Source of the DNA: Actinomycetota bacterium
GTDB taxonomy: Bacteria; Actinomycetota; Thermoleophilia; Solirubrobacterales; 70-9
DNA length: 50,836 bases
Direction of reading: 5' to 3'
NCBI GenBank assembly: GCA_018268655.1
Contig: JAFDWC010000004.1
Span: 1-50,836 of the forward strand
Position 1 is the first letter of the stretch. Each line of letters starts with the position of its first letter. Made by a program: the position numbers and the translations under genes. The notes under the pieces are model-generated. The model did not search any database, had not been told where the DNA came from, and worked only from the letters and a program-made list of their open reading frames with translations. This document shows, one piece after another, positions 30,513 to 39,396 of this stretch.

Positions 30513-32795
30513 ATGCGCTCGAAGACTTCGGGTCCCGTGGATTCAGGTGGCGAGAGCGCGGTCGACCGCGGTTCGCGCCGGGTCGCGGGCATCGATCTGG
30601 GCGGGCCTGGCTGGCGCCGGCTGGTCGAGCGCGAGCGGCTCGTCGCGCGGCTGCGAGGCACCGACACGCCGTTGGCCCTCCTCCACGCGCCCGCCGGCTA
30701 CGGCAAGTCGGTGCTGCTCGCCCAGTGGTCGCGCCTCGACTCGCGGCCGTTCGCCTCGGTCACCCTGACCCGGTCGCACAACGATCCGGCCGTGCTGGTC
30801 GCTTCGGTGATCGAGGCGCTGGCAGCGGTCGAGCCCCTGCCGGACGCGGTCGCCGCCGCGATCCGAACCGCGCAGCCGAACCTCGACGTCGTCGTGCCCC
30901 GGCTCGAGGCGGGGCTCCGCGCCCGGCGGCTGGACTCGGTGCTCGTCCTCGACGAGCTCGAGCACCTCCGCTCGGACGCCAGCCTGCGGGTGCTCGAGGC
31001 GATCATGGCCGGGGTCGAGGGCGGCTCGCGGCTGGCGATGGCGACCCGTCGCACGCCGCCGATCCACGCCGCCCGGCTGCAGGCGGCCCGCCGCCTGATC
31101 TCGTTCGGCGCCTCGGACCTGGTGATGACGCCGGGGGAGGCGAGGCAGGTACTGGCCGAGGCGGGCCTGGATGCGCCGGAGCCTGAGGTCGAGGCGATCC
31201 TGGCCAAGACCGAGGGCTGGCCCGTCGCCCTCTACCTGGCGGGCCTCAGCGGCCGCAGTCGATCCGAGCCGCGGCTTCCGGAGGCCGGCCTCGGTGGCGA
31301 GGAGGGCAACCTGGTCGACTACATGCGCGAGGAGCTGATCGCCACGGCGGCCCCCGAGGACGTCGATTTCCTGGTTCGCGCATCGGTGCTCGATCGCCTC
31401 TCCGGACCGCTCTGCGACGAGCTGCTCGGGGTCGGCGATTCGGGATCCAGGCTCGCCGAGCTGTCGCGGGAGAACCTGCTGCTGATCCCGCTCGACCAGC
31501 ACGACGAGTGGTTCCGGATGCACTCGCTGCTGGCCGAGATGCTGCGGGCCGAGCTGCGCCGCCGCCACGGTGGCGAGGTGGGGGAGCTGAACGGGCGCGC
31601 GTCGCGCTGGTGGGAGTCGGCCGGCGACCCCGATCGCGCCGTCCGCTTCGCCCTCGAGGCCGCTGAATTCGCCCGTGCCGGGAGGCTGATCTGGGAAGCG
31701 GTGCCGGCCTTCAACACCACCGGCCGCTACGCGACGATCCAGCACTGGATCGAGGAGATCGGGCTCGAACGCGCCGCCCGCGACCCGCACCTGAGCCTGA
31801 CCGTCGCCCATGGCCTGCTGGCCGAAGGGGACGGGGGCGGGGCCGAGTACTGGGGCGAGGTCGCGCGGCCGTTGCTCGCCGGGCCCGGAGACGCCGCTGA
31901 TGATCTCGAGGCCGGGATGGCGATGCTCGACGCCGCGCTGGGGCGGGGGGGAACCGCGCAGATGGCCGCCTCGGCGGCGCTGGCGCGGACCTCCCTGGAC
32001 CACGACAGCCCCTGGGCGGCGATGGCGAGCCTGGTGGCCGGCCTCGCCGCGCACCTGGGCGGCGAGCGGGAAAAGGCCAGGCGCGAGCTCGCCGACGGCG
32101 CCCGCCGGGCGGCGGTCTGGAACGTGCCGCTGATCCAGGTGCTGGCGCTCGCCCAGCTGGCCCTCCTGCATGCGTCCGAAGGCGACTGGCAGAGCGCGCG
32201 GATCCTCTCCTCCCAGGCCCGGGCCCAGGTCGACCGCTCGGGGTTGATCGCCCGCCCCTCGATCGTCCTCGCCGTCGCCGTCTCGGCCTACGTGGCCGCG
32301 GCCGACGGCCGCCGCGAGGAGGCGAGGTCGGACCTCCGTACCGGCCGCAAGCTGCTCGCCAGGCTGCGCGAGTTCGCCCCCTGGTTCGAGGTCGAGACCG
32401 CCTCGGCGCTGGCCGCCGCCGCCACCGAGCTGAAGGCCCCGGGCGTCGCCGTCGAGCTCCTGGCCCAGGCCCGGGCGAAGCTCGCGCGCCAGCCCGACGC
32501 GCCGATGCTCGACGCCTGGGTGGCGAGCATCGGCGAAGCCAACGCGGCACTGGAGTCGGCCGGCGTCGCCGGGCTGACCGGGGCCGAGCTCCGGGTCCTG
32601 CGGCTGCTGCCGAGCCACCTCTCCCATCGCCAGATCGCGGCGGAGCTGATCGTCTCGCCGAACACGGTGAAGACGCAGATGCGCTCCGTCTACCGCAAGC
32701 TCGGAGTGTCGAGCCGGCACGAAGCGGTCGAGGTCTGCCTCAGCCTGGGCCTATCGCCCAATCGGGGTGATTCGTACCCGGTGACCCGCGAATAA
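30513..32795 (+). CDS. LuxR-family LAL (MalT-like) transcriptional regulator
   Basis: 760 aa from ATG 30513. ATPase with Walker A APAGYGKS (about 59-66) and LDELEHL as Walker B-like; WPVALYLAGL is typical of STAND/MalT regulators. A long helical repeat region follows, then a LuxR HTH (about 690-755, LTGAELRVLRLLPSHLSHRQIAAEL and VSPNTVKTQMRSVYRKLGVSSR). A TAGGGT -10 lies 10 nt before the ATG. It probably activates neighbours through the TCACCC-N5-GGGTGA sites; the last copy lies in its own final codons, upstream of the exporter gene. Confidence 0.92.
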   Translation: MRSKTSGPVDSGGESAVDRGSRRVAGIDLGGPGWRRLVERERLVARLRGTDTPLALLHAPAGYGKSVLLAQWSRLDSRPFASVTLTRSHNDPAVLVASVIEALAAVEPLPDAVAAAIRTAQPNLDVVVPRLEAGLRARRLDSVLVLDELEHLRSDASLRVLEAIMAGVEGGSRLAMATRRTPPIHAARLQAARRLISFGASDLVMTPGEARQVLAEAGLDAPEPEVEAILAKTEGWPVALYLAGLSGRSRSEPRLPEAGLGGEEGNLVDYMREELIATAAPEDVDFLVRASVLDRLSGPLCDELLGVGDSGSRLAELSRENLLLIPLDQHDEWFRMHSLLAEMLRAELRRRHGGEVGELNGRASRWWESAGDPDRAVRFALEAAEFARAGRLIWEAVPAFNTTGRYATIQHWIEEIGLERAARDPHLSLTVAHGLLAEGDGGGAEYWGEVARPLLAGPGDAADDLEAGMAMLDAALGRGGTAQMAASAALARTSLDHDSPWAAMASLVAGLAAHLGGEREKARRELADGARRAAVWNVPLIQVLALAQLALLHASEGDWQSARILSSQARAQVDRSGLIARPSIVLAVAVSAYVAAADGRREEARSDLRTGRKLLARLREFAPWFEVETASALAAAATELKAPGVAVELLAQARAKLARQPDAPMLDAWVASIGEANAALESAGVAGLTGAELRVLRLLPSHLSHRQIAAELIVSPNTVKTQMRSVYRKLGVSSRHEAVEVCLSLGLSPNRGDSYPVTRE
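32754..32770. promoter_or_regulatory. Operator-like palindrome, site 3
   Basis: TCGCCCAATCGGGGTGA; on the minus strand TCACCCCGATTGGGCGA. It lies within the last codons of the LuxR gene, directly upstream of the expected -35 of the MFS gene, whose TAATCT -10 (32793-32798) lies 9 nt before GTG 32808. Position fits a class II activator. Confidence 0.6.
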
Positions 32796-32807
32796 TCTCC
32801 GCCGACC

Positions 32808-34424
32808 GTGACCAAGTGGCCAGTCCTCCTCGTCCTCGGCGCCGCCCAGTTCCTGATGGTCCTCGACCAGGCGGTGATGAACGTCGCGATCTCCCAGCTG
32901 GTCGCCGACTTCGACACCACGGTGACCACGATCCAGGCGGTGATCGCGCTCTACGCCCTGGTGATGGCGGCGCTGATGCTGGTCGGGGGCAAGCTCGGCG
33001 ACCTGCTCGGACGCCGCCGCGCCTTCGCCATCGGCCTCTGCATCTACGCCGCCGGCTCCGGCCTCACCGCCGCCTCCTGGAGCGTCCCCAGCCTGACCCT
33101 GGGCTGGTCGGTGCTGGAGGGGATCGGCGCCGCCCTGGTGATGCCGGCGATGGTCGCCCTCGTCGCCTCCAACTTCCGCGACCAGGAGCGGGCGCTCGCC
33201 TACGGGGTCCTCGGCGGCGTCTCCGGGATCGGGATTGCGGTCGGGCCGATCCTCGGTGGCTGGGCGACGACCGAGCTCAGCTGGCGGGTCGTCTTCGCCG
33301 GTGAGGTCCTGGTCGCGATCGGGATCCTGATCGGGACCCGGCTGCTCGCCGACTCGAAGGACGAGCGGGCGCGGCCCCAGCTCGACTGGTTCGGCGGCGT
33401 CCTCTCCGCCGCCGGTCTCGGGCTGATCGTGCTCGGCGTGCTGGAGGCCAGCAACTGGGGCTGGCTCGCCCCCCGCAACTCGCCGCTGGAGCCGTTCGGC
33501 TTTGCCCTGACCCCGTTCGTGATCGCCGCCGGCGGCGCCCTGCTGGCGGCCTTCGCGAGCTGGCAGCGCCATCGCGAGGCGGCCGGCCGCGATCCCCTCG
33601 TCCATCTCGACCTGATCAAGCTGCCGCGGCTGCGGTCGGGGCTGACGATGCTGCTCTCCCAGAACCTGATCCTGATGGGGATCTTCTTCACCGTGCCGCT
33701 CTTCCTCCAGGTCGTGCAGGGGCTCGACGCGCTCGAAACCGGGGTGCGGATGCTCCCCGCCTCCGCCGGCCTCTTCATCAGCGCCCTTGCCGGCTCGGCG
33801 CTGGCCAAGCGGGTGCCGGCGCGGCGGATCGTCCGCGTCGGGCTGGTGATCGTCTTCGTCGCGACCCTGCTACTGCTCGACACGATCGAGCCCGAACTCG
33901 ACAACGCCAGCTTCCTGATCGCGATGGGCGTGCTCGGGGTCGGGATGGGGCTGGTCGTCTCCCAGCTCGGCAACGTCGTCCAGTCCTCGGTCGGGGACGA
34001 GGGGCGCAGCGAGGCCGGGGGCCTGCAGTTCACCGCCCAGCAGCTCGGCTCCTCGCTGGGGACCGCCTTCCTCGGCGCGGTCGTCATCACCGGCCTGATC
34101 GGAGCCTTCTCGGCCAGCGTCGAAGCCAACCCGAGGATCGACAACGCGGTCAAGGAACAGGTCCAGGTCCACCTCAGCTCCGGGGTCAGCTTCGTCCCGG
34201 CGAGCGAGGTCGAGGCCTCGGCGGAAAAGGCCGGGGTTCCGGCCGCGACCGCCGGCGAGCTCGTCTCCGCCTACGAAGGCGCCCAGCTCAGCGCGCTCAA
34301 GGTCGCCTTCCTCTTCGCCGCCGTGCTGGTGCTCGCCGCTCTGCTCGCGACCCGCAACCTGCCGACCAAGCTCTTCTCGGAGATCACCACCGGGGCCGAC
34401 CCGCCCCCGGCGACAACCAGTTAG
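32808..34424 (+). CDS. MFS transporter, DHA2 (14-helix) drug-exporter type
   Basis: 538 aa. LVLGAAQFLMVLDQAVMNVAI begins helix 1; motif A GGKLGDLLGRRR follows helix 2, and VLGGVSGIGIAVGPILGGW is motif C of proton antiporters. About 14 helices, with a large extracytoplasmic loop near 430-480. GTG start, 12 nt after the regulator stop, with a TAATCT -10 giving an almost leaderless mRNA. Exports unknown hydrophobic compounds, likely under the adjacent LAL regulator. Confidence 0.93.
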   Translation: MTKWPVLLVLGAAQFLMVLDQAVMNVAISQLVADFDTTVTTIQAVIALYALVMAALMLVGGKLGDLLGRRRAFAIGLCIYAAGSGLTAASWSVPSLTLGWSVLEGIGAALVMPAMVALVASNFRDQERALAYGVLGGVSGIGIAVGPILGGWATTELSWRVVFAGEVLVAIGILIGTRLLADSKDERARPQLDWFGGVLSAAGLGLIVLGVLEASNWGWLAPRNSPLEPFGFALTPFVIAAGGALLAAFASWQRHREAAGRDPLVHLDLIKLPRLRSGLTMLLSQNLILMGIFFTVPLFLQVVQGLDALETGVRMLPASAGLFISALAGSALAKRVPARRIVRVGLVIVFVATLLLLDTIEPELDNASFLIAMGVLGVGMGLVVSQLGNVVQSSVGDEGRSEAGGLQFTAQQLGSSLGTAFLGAVVITGLIGAFSASVEANPRIDNAVKEQVQVHLSSGVSFVPASEVEASAEKAGVPAATAGELVSAYEGAQLSALKVAFLFAAVLVLAALLATRNLPTKLFSEITTGADPPPATTS

Positions 34425-34437
34425 GAACGGAGGACAG

Positions 34438-34803
34438 ATGCTGAAGAGAATCGACGACATGCCCGCCGGGACGATCGGCTTCGAAGCCGTCGGCGAGGTC
34501 GAGGACGACGACTGGACGGACGACGTCGAACCGCTGCTGCGGGAGCTGATCGCCGGCGGCGGCAAGGTACGCATGCTCTACGTGCTCGGGCCGCGGAGCG
34601 GCGAGATCGAGGGCGACGCCTTCGGCGCCGACGCCAAGTTCAGGGCCCGGCACCTGAGCTCGTTCGAGCGCCTCGCGGTGGTCAGCGACGAGGACTGGAT
34701 GCGGCCGGCTCTGGCGGCGCTCTCGTTCCTGCTCCCAGGGCACGCCAAGGCGTTTCGGAACACCGAGCGCGAGGCGGCCAAGGCCTGGTTGGCGGCCGGG
34801 TAG
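34438..34803 (+). CDS. SpoIIAA-like (STAS/SEC14-type) protein
   Basis: 121 aa. MLKRIDDMPAGTIGFEAVGEV and the middle VRMLYVLGPRSGEIEGDAF match the SpoIIAA-like family (PF11964), alongside a C-terminal helix. Small cytoplasmic proteins of this family probably bind hydrophobic ligands or partners. SD GGAGGACAG before ATG, 13 nt after the MFS gene, so co-transcribed. Followed by a strong bidirectional hairpin. Confidence 0.87.
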   Translation: MLKRIDDMPAGTIGFEAVGEVEDDDWTDDVEPLLRELIAGGGKVRMLYVLGPRSGEIEGDAFGADAKFRARHLSSFERLAVVSDEDWMRPALAALSFLLPGHAKAFRNTEREAAKAWLAAG

Positions 34804-34854
34804 GGGCCGATTCGAAATCCCCGCCCGGTCCATACGGTCTCGCCGGGCCGCGGT

Positions 34855-34887
34855 CCTCGACCAGACCCTCAGGGAGTCTGGTCGAGG
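34855..34887. terminator. Bidirectional terminator hairpin
   Basis: CCTCGACCAGAC (34855-34866), 9-nt loop, GTCTGGTCGAGG (34876-34887): a perfect 12-bp stem between convergent genes, covering the stop codon of the minus-strand HesB-like gene. Confidence 0.7.
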
Positions 34888-35165
34888 AGGGTGAAGCGCA
34901 CCCCGTCGCCCGAGCGGTCGGCGTCGAGCAGTTTCTCCTCCAGCAGCGGTGCGGTCTCGGGCTCGATGAAGACCGGGGCGTTCTCCAGCACCTCGTCGCC
35001 GCTCTCCGGTTTCGGTGCCAGTTCCATCCGCAGCGAGAGGCTGTCGGCTCCGTCCTCGGTGCGTGAGGTCTCGGTCGTGAGTCGCACCCCGGCCTCGCTC
35101 GGCATCTCGCGCTGGGTCAGGACTTCGTCGATCGCGACCGCTGCGTCATCGGTGATCGCCAACAT
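34869..35165 (-). CDS. HesB-like small protein lacking cysteines
   Basis: 98 aa. MLAITDDAAVAIDEVLTQ and VFIEPETAPLLEEKLLDA resemble actinobacterial adhesin/HesB-like proteins with an Fe-S biogenesis fold, but there is no Cys, so it cannot hold a cluster in the A-type manner. Start 35165 has AAGGAG with a 6-nt spacer; a longer frame to 35417 is rejected. Monocistronic. TAGGTT (minus strand of 35224-35229) could be its -10. Confidence 0.82.
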   Translation of the reverse strand: MLAITDDAAVAIDEVLTQREMPSEAGVRLTTETSRTEDGADSLSLRMELAPKPESGDEVLENAPVFIEPETAPLLEEKLLDADRSGDGVRFTLLDQTP

Positions 35166-35321
35166 CGTCGGCTCCTTCCTGGTTTGGCCTTCCCCCGTCC
35201 GTTGCCCATCTGCGGCCGGTCCAAACCTAAAAGCGGCCAGTTCGCGGATTTCGGGCCAGGGGTCGCCGGGTACTAGGGGGGCGGGTGGCTCGTCCACGCG
35301 AGCGTGCAGAGAGGCTCGACC

Positions 35322-37388
35322 GTGGAGCAAGACCGAGACGCCAGCGGCGGTCACGGGTTCCGGACCGACGTCGAGGGGCTGCGCGCGGTCGCGATCGTCG
35401 CCGTCCTCCTCTGCCACGCCGGCGTCCCCTGGCTGGCCGGCGGGTTCATCGGCGTCGACGTCTTCTTCGTCATCTCCGGCTTCCTCATCACCGAGCTGCT
35501 GCTGACCGAGCTGCGCCGCCGCGGCACGATCTCGCTGCCCCGCTTCTACGCCAACCGCGCCAAACGGATCCTGCCCCTGGCGGCGCTGCTGCTGTCATCG
35601 GTCTCCGTCGTCTCGCTGCTGCTGCTGTCGCCGCTGCGGCGGCTCGAAGTCTCCGGCGACGTCGTCAGCTCGGCCCTCTACGTCGTCAACTGGCACTTCG
35701 CGGCGCAGTCGGTGAACTACTTCGCCCAGGGGGTCGAACCGAGCCCCGTCCTCCACCTCTGGTCGCTCTCGGTCGAGGAGCAGTTCTACCTCGTCTGGCC
35801 GACCATGCTGCTGATCGTCGGCTGGCTCTGCCGGCGCGCCGGCGGCTCGCTGCGGCTCGCGGTCGGGCTCACCGTCGCCGTCGTCTTCGCGGGGTCGCTG
35901 GCGCTGGCGAGCGTGCAGAGCGCAAGCGAGCCCGCCTTCGCCTACTTCTCGACCCTCGACCGCGGCTGGGAGCTGGCGCTCGGCGGCGGCCTCGCCGTGC
36001 TCGGGCCGCTGCGGCTGCCGCGGGCGCTCGCCGCCGCCGTCGGCTGGGCCGGGCTGGCGGCGATCGTCTACGCCGTCCTCGCCTTCGGCGCAAGGGTCCC
36101 GTTCCCGGGCCCGGCGGCGCTGGTGCCGACGCTGGGGGCGGCGGCGCTGATCGTCGCCGGCACCTCGGCCGGTGCCGAGGTGCGCGCCGCCCCGGCGGCG
36201 GCACTCTCGCTACCGCCGGTCCGCTACGTCGGCCGCATCTCCTACTCGTGGTACCTCTGGCACTGGCCGGCGCTGGTATTCGCCGCCCTCCTGCTCGGCC
36301 GGCTCTCGCCCCTCGGCGGCCTCGCGGTGGTGCTGGCGGCGCTGCTCCCGACCGTCGTCAGCCACCACCTGGTCGAGGACCCGGTGCGGTTCCGGCGCAG
36401 CCTCGTGCGGGTGCCGATCCGCGGCCTCGCGCTCGGCAGCGGCTGCATGGCGACGGCGCTCGCCGCCGGCCTGCTGCTGGTCCAGCTGCAGCCGAGCTGG
36501 CGCACGCTCCCGGCTGCGGAGGCGAAGGGCGCGACCCTGCTGCGCTACGAACCGCGGCCCGAGCAGCGGGCCTCGGCGATCAGCCCGTCGCCGACCGAGG
36601 CGCCCCAGGACCTGCCCGGTCCGGTTGCCGCCGGCTGCCTGGTCGGCATCCGCGGCACCGAATCGGGCCGCTGCGCCTACGGCGATCCCAGCGGCAGCCG
36701 CACCCTCGTCCTCTTCGGCGACTCGCACGCGATGCAGCAGTTCCCCGCCCTCGACCTGATCGCTGAGCGCAACGGCTGGCGGCTGCTGGTGCTGACCAAG
36801 CGCGAATGCAGCCCGGCCGAGGTCGCGATCGTCAACAGCGCCGAACGCCGCGAGTACTCGCAGTGCGACCTCTGGCGGCGCAACGCGCTGCGCCGGATCG
36901 AAGCCGGCCCGCACGCCTGGGCGGTGGCGATCAGCGGCGACAGCGCCGAGCGCGCGGCCGGCCCGAACGGCGCCGGGCTGAGCGGGCCGGCCGGCATCGC
37001 CGCGGTCGAATCGGGCTGGATGGCGACGCTGACCCGGCTGCGGCGGGCCGGCCTGCGGACGGTGGTGATCGGCGACACGCCGAAGGCGACGACCGACGTC
37101 CCCAGCTGCGTCTCGGAAAACATGGGCGACCTCGAAGCCTGCGGGTTCGGGCTGCCGCGGGGCCGCGCCCGCAGCGTCGAACTGCGGGCGGCCCGCCGGG
37201 TCGGCGCCGGCGCGATCTCGATCACGCCGGAGATCTGCCCCGGCGGCCGCTGCCGCGCGGTGATCGGCGGGGTCCTCGTCTACCGCGACAACGCCCACCT
37301 CACGGCGACCTACGCGCGCACCCTCAACCGCTGGCTCGAACCCCGTCTTAAGGAGGCCATTGAAAATGGAGAGAAGACTCCGGGGTGA
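35322..37388 (+). CDS. Acyltransferase-3/SGNH fusion (OafA-like)
   Basis: 688 aa. Residues about 13-375 are the acyltransferase-3 membrane domain with RTDVEGLRAVAIVAVLLCHAG (catalytic H32), GGFIGVDVFFVISGFLI and SLSVEEQFYLVWP. Residues about 440-680 are a periplasmic SGNH domain with LFGDSHAMQ and the DxxH motif DNAH. Such proteins O-acetylate cell-surface glycans. GTG 35322 is preferred over GTG 35304 because of GAGAGG 7 nt upstream. The next SGNH gene overlaps its 3' end by 23 nt. Confidence 0.9.
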   Translation: MEQDRDASGGHGFRTDVEGLRAVAIVAVLLCHAGVPWLAGGFIGVDVFFVISGFLITELLLTELRRRGTISLPRFYANRAKRILPLAALLLSSVSVVSLLLLSPLRRLEVSGDVVSSALYVVNWHFAAQSVNYFAQGVEPSPVLHLWSLSVEEQFYLVWPTMLLIVGWLCRRAGGSLRLAVGLTVAVVFAGSLALASVQSASEPAFAYFSTLDRGWELALGGGLAVLGPLRLPRALAAAVGWAGLAAIVYAVLAFGARVPFPGPAALVPTLGAAALIVAGTSAGAEVRAAPAAALSLPPVRYVGRISYSWYLWHWPALVFAALLLGRLSPLGGLAVVLAALLPTVVSHHLVEDPVRFRRSLVRVPIRGLALGSGCMATALAAGLLLVQLQPSWRTLPAAEAKGATLLRYEPRPEQRASAISPSPTEAPQDLPGPVAAGCLVGIRGTESGRCAYGDPSGSRTLVLFGDSHAMQQFPALDLIAERNGWRLLVLTKRECSPAEVAIVNSAERREYSQCDLWRRNALRRIEAGPHAWAVAISGDSAERAAGPNGAGLSGPAGIAAVESGWMATLTRLRRAGLRTVVIGDTPKATTDVPSCVSENMGDLEACGFGLPRGRARSVELRAARRVGAGAISITPEICPGGRCRAVIGGVLVYRDNAHLTATYARTLNRWLEPRLKEAIENGEKTPG

Positions 37389-38403
37389 GTTGTTCGGAGA
37401 CGGCGGAAAGCGGCGGTGGCGACGATGGCCGGAGCGGCCGCGGCGGGCGCTCCTCTACCTGTGGCTGTGGCCGATCCTGCTGGCGGCGCTGCTCAGCCTG
37501 GTCGCCGGCCACGTCCGCGGTCCGACCGCGGTGGCGGCGACCTCGAGCGGCGCCAGCGGCGTCAGGTTCGTGCCCGCGGCGGCGCACTCGAGCGCCCGCC
37601 CGCGGCCGATTCGCCCCGCCCCGCGACGGGCCGGCGCCAACGTGCCGCCGCCGCTGCGCCAGGGCTGCATGATCGGCGTCCATGGCACCAGGTCCGGCCG
37701 CTGCCTCTACGGCGATCCGCACGGCAAGCTCAGCATCTTCCTCTTCGGCGACTCCCACGCCCTCCAGTACTTCCCGGCGCTGGAGGCGATCGCCAAGCGG
37801 AACCGCTGGCGCCTCTACGTCCTCACCAAGCGCGAATGCACCCCCGCCGAGGTCACCGTGCTCGGCAAGGGAGGCGGCCCCTACCGGACCTGCGACGCCT
37901 GGCGCAACGCGAGCCTGAAGCGGATCGACGCGAGCGGGCGGCCGACCACCGTCGTCCTCAGCGGCGACGCCGCGACGATCGCGCTCGGCCCGGCCGGCGA
38001 AGCGCTCGGCGGCGTCGCCGACGCGGAAGCGCTCGAACGCGGCTACGTCCGAACCCTGAGGCGGATCCGCGGCGCCGGCATCGGCGGGGTCGTGATCCAC
38101 GACGACCCGCAGGCGCCGACCGACGTGCCCAGCTGCGTCGCCGCCAACCCGAGCCGACCGGCGGCCTGCAACTTCCCGCGGCCGCACTCCTTCGACCGCA
38201 ACTTCGACCTGCGGGCGGCGCGGAGGGTGGCCGGCACCAGGATCGTCAACCCCGATTCGCGGATCTGCCCGCACGGCGTCTGCCAGGCGGTGATCGGCGG
38301 CATCCTCGTCTACCGCGACGACGCCCACCTCACCGCCGACTTCGCGCGGACCCTGCAGTCGCTGCTGGAACCGGGCCTGAGGGCGGCGTCGGGCGGGCGC
38401 TAG
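37366..38403 (+). CDS. Membrane-anchored SGNH-domain protein
   Basis: 345 aa. One membrane helix (about 29-47), a Pro/Arg linker and an SGNH domain with LFGDSHALQYFPAL (S130), KRECTPAEV and RDDAHLT. It is clearly paralogous to the C-terminal domain of the preceding acyltransferase (same KREC, CDLWR/CDAWR, DVPSC and YRDxAHLT blocks) but lacks the acyltransferase domain. ATG 37366 has AGGAGG 9 nt upstream. It may add a second esterase or transferase site. Confidence 0.88.
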   Translation: MERRLRGELFGDGGKRRWRRWPERPRRALLYLWLWPILLAALLSLVAGHVRGPTAVAATSSGASGVRFVPAAAHSSARPRPIRPAPRRAGANVPPPLRQGCMIGVHGTRSGRCLYGDPHGKLSIFLFGDSHALQYFPALEAIAKRNRWRLYVLTKRECTPAEVTVLGKGGGPYRTCDAWRNASLKRIDASGRPTTVVLSGDAATIALGPAGEALGGVADAEALERGYVRTLRRIRGAGIGGVVIHDDPQAPTDVPSCVAANPSRPAACNFPRPHSFDRNFDLRAARRVAGTRIVNPDSRICPHGVCQAVIGGILVYRDDAHLTADFARTLQSLLEPGLRAASGGR

Positions 38404-38417
38404 AGTGCAGCCTGCTT

Positions 38418-38434
38418 ATACCCCCCACCCGTAT
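38418..38434. promoter_or_regulatory. CsoR-like box
   Basis: ATACCCCCCACCCGTAT resembles the pseudo-palindromic ATACCC..GGGTAT boxes bound by copper-sensing CsoR repressors in actinobacteria. It lies 12 nt before the ATG of the truncated copper-chaperone remnant, the expected position for such a site. Confidence 0.5.
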
Positions 38435-38446
38435 CGAGGAGGAACG

Positions 38447-38542
38447 ATGACCGGGCTCGCCAGCCGCACCTACACCTCCCGCCTCGACGAAGCGGCGGTT
38501 CGGGCCGCCGTCGCCGAGGCCGGCTACGAGCTGGTCGTCTGA
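38447..38542 (+). pseudogene. Internally deleted heavy-metal-associated (copper chaperone) gene
   Basis: An intact start with AGGAGG encodes 31 aa. The first 10 residues (MTGLASRTYT) look like the first strand of a CopZ/HMA chaperone and the last 18 (LDEAAVRAAVAEAGYELV) like its last helix and strand. The middle, which should carry the metal-binding CxxC and about 35 residues, is gone in frame. It cannot bind copper in the normal way. A real short peptide cannot be excluded, but the sequence and CsoR-like box favour a decayed chaperone. Confidence 0.65.
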
Positions 38543-38569
38543 CTGGGGCGGTGGCGCCGGCCGCCGTGG

Positions 38570-38896
38570 TCAGCGCGGCGCGTACATGATCGTCGCCACC
38601 CCGAGCAGGCAGACGGCGGCGCCGAGCAGGTCGTAGCGATCGGGGTGGAAGCCGTCGAAGGCCATCCCCCAGGCGATCGAGGCGACGATGAAGACGCCGC
38701 CGTAGGCGGCGAGCACGCGGCCGAACTCGTTGCTCGGCTGGAAGCTGGCGACGATGCCGTAGAGGCCGAGGGCGAGCACCCCGAGGACGACGAACATCGC
38801 GCCGCGACCCTCCTTCAAACCGATCCAGACCAGGTAGGCACCGCCGATCTCGGCGACCGCGGCGGCGGCGAAGAGGGCGATCGACCTCCCGGTCAC
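38570..38896 (-). CDS. ynfA: YnfA/UPF0060 family membrane protein
   Basis: 108 aa, the family size, with four membrane helices. [21 protein letters not shown] opens the protein, and [36 protein letters not shown] is the family core; it ends MYAPR. YnfA is related to small multidrug-resistance exporters. GTG start at 38896 (no nearer ATG). It faces the copper-chaperone remnant. Confidence 0.9.
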   Translation of the reverse strand: MTGRSIALFAAAAVAEIGGAYLVWIGLKEGRGAMFVVLGVLALGLYGIVASFQPSNEFGRVLAAYGGVFIVASIAWGMAFDGFHPDRYDLLGAAVCLLGVATIMYAPR

Positions 38897-38940
38897 GCCA
38901 CGATCGTCTCAGCTGGCCGGGACGAGCGGCGTACGCTCGC

Positions 38941-39258
38941 TCAGGTCTCTCGGCCCGCTGCCTGGACGGCGGTGGTGCGCCGCTGCTCGCGGACCACCCA
39001 CCAGTCGACCACGTAGCCGCCGAACGGCAGCACCGCGCCGACCAGGATCCAGACCGTCTGCTTGCCGGTCCAGCCGGCGTCTTCGCGGATCGAGAGGGCG
39101 ATCGCCAGGTAGGCGATGAAGAGGACGCCGTGGATCGGCCCGAGGATCTGAACGCCGACCTCGTTGTCGGCGGTGCGTTTGACGACCGCGGCGACCAGCA
39201 GGGCGAGGAAGCTGGTGGCCTCGGCGAGGGCGACGTAGCGAAAAGTCCTCAGGTTCAT
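38941..39258 (-). CDS. DUF3817 family membrane protein
   Basis: 105 aa with three membrane helices. FRYVALAEATSFLALLVAAV and GPIHGVLFIAYL are the DUF3817 hallmarks; the end is basic and polar. ATG at 39258 is 9 nt from a TAGGGT -10 that lies within a TTAGGG-GA-CCCTAA palindrome. Function unknown, cytoplasmic membrane. Confidence 0.88.
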   Translation of the reverse strand: MNLRTFRYVALAEATSFLALLVAAVVKRTADNEVGVQILGPIHGVLFIAYLAIALSIREDAGWTGKQTVWILVGAVLPFGGYVVDWWVVREQRRTTAVQAAGRET

Positions 39259-39260
39259 CG

Positions 39261-39274
39261 TTAGGGGACCCTAA
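39261..39274. promoter_or_regulatory. TTAGGG-N2-CCCTAA palindrome at DUF3817 promoter
   Basis: Perfect 6+2+6 inverted repeat 2 nt before the minus-strand ATG 39258. Its right arm contains, on the minus strand, a TAGGGT -10 box spaced for a leaderless mRNA, so a bound repressor would block start. Confidence 0.5.
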
Positions 39275-39396
39275 TGCCTGGGCGGGCAGCCTGGGTGCGA
39301 CGTTGCTCACACAGCGCTCGGCGGCGCCGGCTCGCCCAGCGTCCCGGCGCGTCAACATAGGAAGCAAGCCAGGAACGATCAGCGAGGAGGTCAGGG

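Noticed and set aside
35166-35240. SigB-type promoter (GTTT-N15-GGGCAA) for the HesB-like gene
   Set aside because: The -10 half is a poor match to GGGTAT and the only other TAGGTT-containing promoter region (near 40860) does not share it.
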